This document shows positions 59,439-64,000 of a stretch of DNA of 64,000 nucleotides, in pieces. Made by a program: the position numbers and the translations under genes. Source of the stretch: Candidatus Phytoplasma vitis (GTDB lineage: Bacteria > Bacillota_I > Bacilli_A > Acholeplasmatales > Acholeplasmataceae). The stretch is taken from the NCBI GenBank assembly GCA_023934045.1, contig CP097583.1, positions 372,001 through 436,000 on the forward strand, written 5' to 3'. The notes under the pieces are model-generated. The model worked only from the letters and a program-made list of their open reading frames with translations. It was not told the DNA's origin and did no database searches. Within the stretch, counting starts at the first letter, position 1, and each line of letters begins with the position of its first letter.

Positions 59439-59564
59439 TTAAATTTGATAAAACAAAGGGAAAAAAATACTAGCTAATATAACTATAATATCTCCTCCGA
59501 TACGAGTAGATATTTGAGCATAAGGCATTAATTCCATAGAATCTGATGCTTCTAAAATAGCCAT
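59439..59564 (-). pseudogene. C-terminal fragment of a 2-hydroxycarboxylate (malate/citrate) symporter
   Basis: On the minus strand MELMPYAQISTRIGGDIIVI followed by LASIFFP matches the conserved C-terminal end of CitS/MaeN-type sodium symporters (phytoplasmas usually import malate by such a protein). Only about 41 codons remain; the upstream part is replaced by a MITE-like end at 59572. A complete copy may exist elsewhere. Confidence 0.55.
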
Positions 59565-59571
59565 ATTTCAG

Positions 59572-59640
59572 CACAGTGTTATAAAAAATTGTAAATGTTT
59601 TTTTAATTCATTTTTAATGATTAACTCTTGTTTTTAATTT
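59572..59640. repeat. Solo MITE-like left end
   Basis: GCACAGTGTTATAAAAAATT then GTAAATGTTTTTTTAATTCA and TTAACTCTTGTTTTTAATTT match the right end of the 46447-46890 and 13747-13968 elements in reverse. It sits at the breakpoint of the symporter fragment. Confidence 0.6.
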
Positions 59641-59764
59641 TATTTATATTACAATCTAAAATTGTAAAATTTAATTTTTTATATTTTTAATTTCATCTAT
59701 ATTATTTCTTTTTGTAGTAATTTTTTTAAAAACAAAACTACTATTAAGTATAATTAAATCACAA

Positions 59765-59818
59765 AAAAACAAGTTTAATTGTCAATAAAATTAATTTACC
59801 AAATGTAAACTTGTTTTT
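59765..59818. terminator. Hairpin of the AAACAAGTTTA / TAAACTTGTTT type
   Basis: Twelve-base outer arms with an inner TTGTCAATAAAATTAATTTA region. The arms resemble the leader hairpins upstream of 3635, 27352 and 42300, but here no plus-strand gene follows and metG ends just to the right, so it may end the minus-strand operon. Confidence 0.5.
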
Positions 59819-59896
59819 ACTTAATTTTTTATTATTTTATATTATTAATTTATCAAAAAAAATGACAAAAATCATTTTTTTATCTCATTATAAATA

Positions 59897-61462
59897 TTAA
59901 AAATCAACAAAATCCTCTTTATTTAAACGTTCAAAAAGTTTTGTTCTTAATTTTAATTTTTTATTTTTAGTAACTCCGAAATGAGATAAACTTTCAAAAG
60001 TATTTTCTTCTGCTTGAATTTGTTTTAAAATATTTTGAGATGTTTCTGGTAAAAAAGGTTGTAATAAAACACCTATAAAACGAATTGTTTCTACTAAATT
60101 ATATAAAACAAAATCTAATTTATCTAAATTGTCTTTACTTTTAATCAAATTCCAAGGTTCCGTTAAATCAATATATTTATTACATAAACGAGCTAATTTT
60201 AATACACATTCTATAGAATCACTCACTTTATAATCTTCCATAAAATGACGCAAAGATGATATAGTTGTTAAAGATTCTTTAGCTAAATCAATCGATTCAA
60301 ATTCTTTAACCTTATTTAATTTTTTTCTTAATTCTCCATTATTATATTTAACTATCATTCCTAAAGTACGACTTAATAAATTACCTATAGTATTCACAAG
60401 ATCAGTATTATATCTTTCAAATAAAAGATCATAAGTTAAAATACCATCAGAATGATAAGGAATTTCATGTAAAACAAAATAACGAATAGCATCTACAGAA
60501 AAAATTTTTAATAAATCGTCTACATAAAGAGTATTATTTAAAGATTTAGACATTTTTTTATTATTAAATAAAATCCAAGAATGGATCAAAAATTTTTTTG
60601 GTAAAGGTAAATCTAAAGCCATTAATAAAATAGGAAAATGAATTAAATGAAATCTAGTAATATCTTTTCCTATTATATGCAAATCACAAGGCCAAAAATA
60701 TTTTAATTTATTTTTTTTATCATCTTCTCCAAAAGGATAATCAAGTCCTGTAATATAATTGCTTAAAGCGTCTATCCAAACATAAACTACATGCTTAGGA
60801 TTAAAATCTAAACTAATACCCCATTCAAATGAAGTTCTAGAAATAGATAAATCAGGAAGTGGTTCTTTTAATAAATTTAAAATTTCTTTCTTAATATAAG
60901 GAGGTAAAATTAAATGAAGTTCATCATTTAAATATTTTAACAATCGATCTTGATATTTATTTAATTTAAAAAAATAAACTTCTTCTTGAGTCCAAACAGG
61001 CGTCTCACCATTAGCTGTTTTACCATTAATTAAATCTTTTTCCGAAATATAACTTTCTTCATAAACAGAATACCAACCTTCATATAAACCTAAATAAATA
61101 TCGTCATTTTTTAAAAGTTGTTTCATAATAATTTGAACTTGTTTTTTGTGAAAAGATTCACTTGTTCTTATAAAAAAATCATATTTAATATTCATTTTGT
61201 TATAAATTTCTTTAATTTTATCGGAAATTTGATCAACGTATTTTTGAGTATCTAATCCTTGTTGTAATGCTTTTTTTTGTATTTTCTGCCCATGTTCATC
61301 GGAACCAGTTTGGAAATAAACATTATATCCTTCTAATTTTTTAAATCTTGCTATAGCATCAGCTAAAATCATTTCATAAACATTTCCTATATGAGGTATA
61401 GATGAAGCATAAACAATAGAAGTGGCAATATAAAATTTTTTATTTACAGGTAATATACTCAT
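59897..61462 (-). CDS. metG: Methionyl-tRNA synthetase
   Basis: Class I synthetase charging tRNA-Met. The nucleotide site IPHIGNVYEMILADAIARF (HIGH motif HIGN) is at residues 19-37, then GSDEHGQKIQ and KKMSKSLNN as the KMSKS loop near 302. Length 521 and absence of the CxxC zinc knuckle pairs and of the C-terminal tRNA-binding dimer domain indicate the short, zinc-free form. It is the last gene of truA-tmk-holB-rsmI-metG. Confidence 0.96.
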   Translation of the reverse strand: MSILPVNKKFYIATSIVYASSIPHIGNVYEMILADAIARFKKLEGYNVYFQTGSDEHGQKIQKKALQQGLDTQKYVDQISDKIKEIYNKMNIKYDFFIRTSESFHKKQVQIIMKQLLKNDDIYLGLYEGWYSVYEESYISEKDLINGKTANGETPVWTQEEVYFFKLNKYQDRLLKYLNDELHLILPPYIKKEILNLLKEPLPDLSISRTSFEWGISLDFNPKHVVYVWIDALSNYITGLDYPFGEDDKKNKLKYFWPCDLHIIGKDITRFHLIHFPILLMALDLPLPKKFLIHSWILFNNKKMSKSLNNTLYVDDLLKIFSVDAIRYFVLHEIPYHSDGILTYDLLFERYNTDLVNTIGNLLSRTLGMIVKYNNGELRKKLNKVKEFESIDLAKESLTTISSLRHFMEDYKVSDSIECVLKLARLCNKYIDLTEPWNLIKSKDNLDKLDFVLYNLVETIRFIGVLLQPFLPETSQNILKQIQAEENTFESLSHFGVTKNKKLKLRTKLFERLNKEDFVDF

Positions 61463-61483
61463 TTAATTTTCGAAAACCTTTTT

Positions 61484-62335
61484 TTAATTTTTTTGAACTT
61501 TAATTTTATTATAAATTATTTTTTTAGAAATTTTTCGTGCTTGCGATACTTTAACAAAAGATTCTTTTTCATTATAACCTTGTTCTAAAAAAAACTCAAT
61601 ATGTTCTTCTAAACTTATATCTTTATATAAATTATTATTTTTATTAGTTTCAATAACTAAAACATATTCACCTTTTAAACATAATTCATCTTTCAAAATA
61701 TCTTCTAAAGAACTATTAATAATAGTTTCGAATTTTTTAGTCAATTCTCTGGCTAAACAAATATTTCTTTCTTTGCCATAACAATCGCTAATTAATATTA
61801 ATGTATCTTTGATTCTTTTTGCTGATTCATATAAAATCAAAGAACCTTCAAAAAAACGATATTTTAACAAAACTTTCTTTTTCATCTCTTTTTTTTTAGG
61901 CAAAAAACCTAAAAAAAGAAAAGGACAATCAAAAGAAGAAAGAACGAAAGCAGATAAAAAAGCTGATGGTCCTGGAACGATAGTAACATTAAAACCAGCA
62001 TTTTTCACTTCTTTTACCAAAAAAAGACCTGGATCGCTAATTAAAGGAGTTCCTGCATCACTAATTAAAGCTAAATTATTACCTTTTTTTAACAAAAACA
62101 AGACTTTTTGCAGACGTTCTTTTTCATTATATTTATGCAAAGAAATTAATTTATTTTTAAAATTATAAAAACGTAAAATTTTAAAAGCTGTTCTTGTGTC
62201 TTCGGTTAAAATATAATTAACTTCTTTTAAAGTATCTAAAGCTCTAAAACTCAAATCAGACATATTTCCAATAGGTGTCGCCACTAAATACAACAATTTT
62301 TTATTTTCAACAAAAGTTTTTTGAATAATTACCAT
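61484..62335 (-). CDS. rsmI: 16S rRNA 2'-O-methyltransferase (C1402), RsmI
   Basis: Methylates the ribose of C1402 in the decoding centre. TPIGNMSDLSFRALDTL at residues 20-36, LTEDTRTAFKIL, LISDAGTPLISDPG and VPGPSAFLSAFVLSS are all landmarks of this SAM-dependent tetrapyrrole methylase-like family. Length 283 is usual. A gap of 21 bases separates it from metG and 12 from holB. Confidence 0.96.
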   Translation of the reverse strand: MVIIQKTFVENKKLLYLVATPIGNMSDLSFRALDTLKEVNYILTEDTRTAFKILRFYNFKNKLISLHKYNEKERLQKVLFLLKKGNNLALISDAGTPLISDPGLFLVKEVKNAGFNVTIVPGPSAFLSAFVLSSFDCPFLFLGFLPKKKEMKKKVLLKYRFFEGSLILYESAKRIKDTLILISDCYGKERNICLARELTKKFETIINSSLEDILKDELCLKGEYVLVIETNKNNNLYKDISLEEHIEFFLEQGYNEKESFVKVSQARKISKKIIYNKIKVQKN

Positions 62336-62347
62336 ATATTAAATATC

Positions 62348-63280
62348 CTAAAATTTTATTTTTTTACTAAAATCTATTAATAAAGCTAAAAAACAAAAAT
62401 GTTCTTCTAAGATATTTTTTTTCTTTTCCATTTCAACTAAGTAATTTAAAATATTAATAATTGATTTTGAAGATAATTTATTATAAAAAGAATTTTCTAA
62501 TAAATTATTAGAAAAATTAAAAGTAAGATTATTTTTTTTATAATATAAATCTAAAAAAAAACTTATTAAAAGAAATAAAAAATCATCCATAAAATTTTTT
62601 TGTTTTATTATATGTCGAGCATCAAAAAATAATTTAGAAACTATTTTATTTTCTAGAGGAGTGTTTAAAAAAAATAAAAAAAATTTTTTTAAATCATAAT
62701 AATAATTATCTAATTCTACTTTTCTTATTTTATTCAATAACAAAATCAAACTTTTATCTAATTTATTTATATTATTTTGTTTATCGTTAAAAAGATAATT
62801 ATGTTCATATTCATTTTCTAAAGAAAAAACTTGTGCTCGAGATAAAATAGTAGAAAGAACCAAATTACGATCTTTAGTTAACAAAATTCCTAAAGTATTT
62901 TTATTAATGGGATTTTCTAAAAAATAAAGTAAACTGTTGGCAACTCTATAAGATATATTTTCGATGCCATCAATAACATAAACTTTCTTTTTTTGTAACA
63001 AAGAAGTTTGATTAAAATACAATTGCATTTCTAAAATTTGTTCTTTTGTTATTTTGGTATTATTAGCATCTAAATAATAAAAATTAGGATAACAAAATGT
63101 TTTTATATGATGTTTTAAAATCTTAGAAGGTTTGTCTTTTTTTAAAAAATCATATACTAATTCAAACATAAATAATTTTTTTTCTTCTGGATGTGATCCT
63201 TCTATTAAATAAAGATGCATTAATTTTTTATTTTGAATAATAAATTTAAATTTTTCTAATAAAGATTTCGTATTAATCAT
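62348..63280 (-). CDS. holB: DNA polymerase III delta prime subunit-like protein
   Basis: Clamp-loader subunit. YLIEGSHPEEKKLFMFELVY takes the place of the P-loop and lacks the GKT, as allowed in delta prime. KVYVIDGIENISYRVANSLL and KDRNLVLSTILSRAQVF show the AAA+ sensor region, with SRA in place of the usual SRC. No zinc cysteines are visible. Gene overlaps tmk by four bases. The short C-terminal collar domain is lysine/phenylalanine rich. Confidence 0.85.
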   Translation of the reverse strand: MINTKSLLEKFKFIIQNKKLMHLYLIEGSHPEEKKLFMFELVYDFLKKDKPSKILKHHIKTFCYPNFYYLDANNTKITKEQILEMQLYFNQTSLLQKKKVYVIDGIENISYRVANSLLYFLENPINKNTLGILLTKDRNLVLSTILSRAQVFSLENEYEHNYLFNDKQNNINKLDKSLILLLNKIRKVELDNYYYDLKKFFLFFLNTPLENKIVSKLFFDARHIIKQKNFMDDFLFLLISFFLDLYYKKNNLTFNFSNNLLENSFYNKLSSKSIINILNYLVEMEKKKNILEEHFCFLALLIDFSKKIKF

Positions 63281-63897
63281 ATTTTATTTTTTAATAACTG
63301 ATCAATTTTGTTTTCAATTATCAATTTTATTTCTTCCAAAGAAAGATTAGCATCTATTTTATAAATTCTTTCAGGATATTGTTCACAAAGTTTTAAATAA
63401 CCTTTTCTAACTTCATTATGAAAACTATTTTTTTGTAAATCGAAATATTCTATTTTATATTTTCTTTGCGCCTTTAATCTTTTGATTCCGATTTCAGGTT
63501 CTAAATCTAAATAAAAAGTTATGTTAGGTAAATTTTCCATAGCTAAAAAATTAATTTTTGTTATAAAATCTGGTCCTAATTTTCTAGCGTATCCTTGATA
63601 AGCTATCGAAGAATCAATATATCGATCACAAATAACAATTTTATTATCTTTTAAAGCGGGGATAATAACTTTTTTTAAATGTTCTGTTCTATCAGCAGCA
63701 TAAAACAAAGCTTCTGTATAAAAATCTATTTTATTACAATATCGAAATAAAATTTTTCTCATTTCCATATTAAAAGGGCATCCACCAGGTTCTTTAGTTA
63801 AAATAACATAATATTTTTGTATCATTTTTTCAAATAAAAAATGAGATAAAGTAGTTTTACCTGTTCCTTCACAACCTTCAAAAGAAATAAATATCAT
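63277..63897 (-). CDS. tmk: Thymidylate kinase
   Basis: Phosphorylates dTMP to dTDP. P-loop FEGCEGTGKTT at residues 6-16, TKEPGG at 35-40, DRYIDSSIAYQGYARKLG near 91-108, then the LID segment. Length 206 is normal. AAAGGAAGAT before ATG. Distinct from tmk copies carried by mobile units in other phytoplasmas, judging by its stable housekeeping neighbours. Confidence 0.96.
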   Translation of the reverse strand: MIFISFEGCEGTGKTTLSHFLFEKMIQKYYVILTKEPGGCPFNMEMRKILFRYCNKIDFYTEALFYAADRTEHLKKVIIPALKDNKIVICDRYIDSSIAYQGYARKLGPDFITKINFLAMENLPNITFYLDLEPEIGIKRLKAQRKYKIEYFDLQKNSFHNEVRKGYLKLCEQYPERIYKIDANLSLEEIKLIIENKIDQLLKNKI

Positions 63898-63910
63898 AAT
63901 CTTCCTTTTT

Positions 63911-64000
63911 TTAATAAAAAATTTTCTTTAAACAAAGTCCATTAGATGGAGCTAAAAAATAAAATTTTTCACTATCAACATTAAACATATTTTCTAAATC
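63911..64000 (-). CDS. truA: tRNA pseudouridine synthase A, C-terminal end only
   Basis: The window edge cuts this gene. The last 30 codons read NMFNVDSEKFYFLAPSNGLC and then LKKIFY, stop, which is the typical APA/PPxGL.L..V.Y ending of TruA. It would be the first gene of the tmk-holB-rsmI-metG run, 13 bases before tmk. Confidence 0.65.
   Translation of the reverse strand, partial: DLENMFNVDSEKFYFLAPSNGLCLKKIFY

Noticed and set aside
61809-62168. 119-codon plus-strand frame inside rsmI
   Set aside because: Shadow of the clear minus-strand rsmI gene.

Overview
The window is very AT-rich, uses TGA as a normal stop (truB, the first ftsH and the first degV end in it) and codes Trp with TGG. Together with multiplied membrane FtsH proteases, decayed mobile-unit genes, no cell-wall genes and small coding capacity, this points to a phytoplasma (Mollicutes, standard code) rather than a mycoplasma. 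Several ftsH copies and the absence of recognisable SVM-type effectors would suit the apple-proliferation group, but that is a guess.

Layout. 1-7290: an inverted-repeat/MITE-like block, a single-chain restriction-modification enzyme, then an oligopeptide-type binding protein gene broken by one stop codon, followed by an intact ftsH. 7291-15540: decayed mobile-unit region with sigma-factor-like, restriction-enzyme-like and AAA+ remnants, a pair of membrane/exported protein genes on the minus strand flanked by direct repeats, a striking 37-bp-arm palindrome and a MITE-like element. 15613-26418: dense housekeeping block uvrC-uvrA-uvrB-degV-cca-yhaM-trxA-truB. 26419-34760: accessory region with a repeat-rich membrane protein, an exported-protein family with one intact and one broken member, a likely Panacea antitoxin/nuclease toxin pair, and MITE-like insertions. 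34763-40863: core genes rpsD, cdaA, degV, mscL, hsp20 and four tRNAs (His, Gln, Leu, Trp). 40864-52900: second, intact copy of the binding protein-ftsH cassette, a cluster of MITE-like ends, three more exported/membrane proteins and a second, dead restriction-modification remnant. 53953-59001: a 1682-residue coiled-coil protein anchored at both ends, built of 14-residue units arranged in near-identical 924-bp blocks. 59439-64000: a truncated malate-symporter fragment and the minus-strand housekeeping run truA-tmk-holB-rsmI-metG.

How it fits together. Core blocks (nucleotide excision repair, tRNA/rRNA maturation, c-di-AMP synthesis, osmotic protection, small heat shock protein) are separated by accessory islands. 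The islands share recurring parts: a leader hairpin with a long T tract, a short membrane-anchor N-terminus, and MITE-like ends (CGCAgTGTTATAA type) that sit at gene breakpoints. The most interesting candidates are the Panacea/PD-(D/E)XK pair with tandem operator-like repeats (31118-32646), the duplicated binding protein-FtsH cassette, and the surface/exported repeat proteins.
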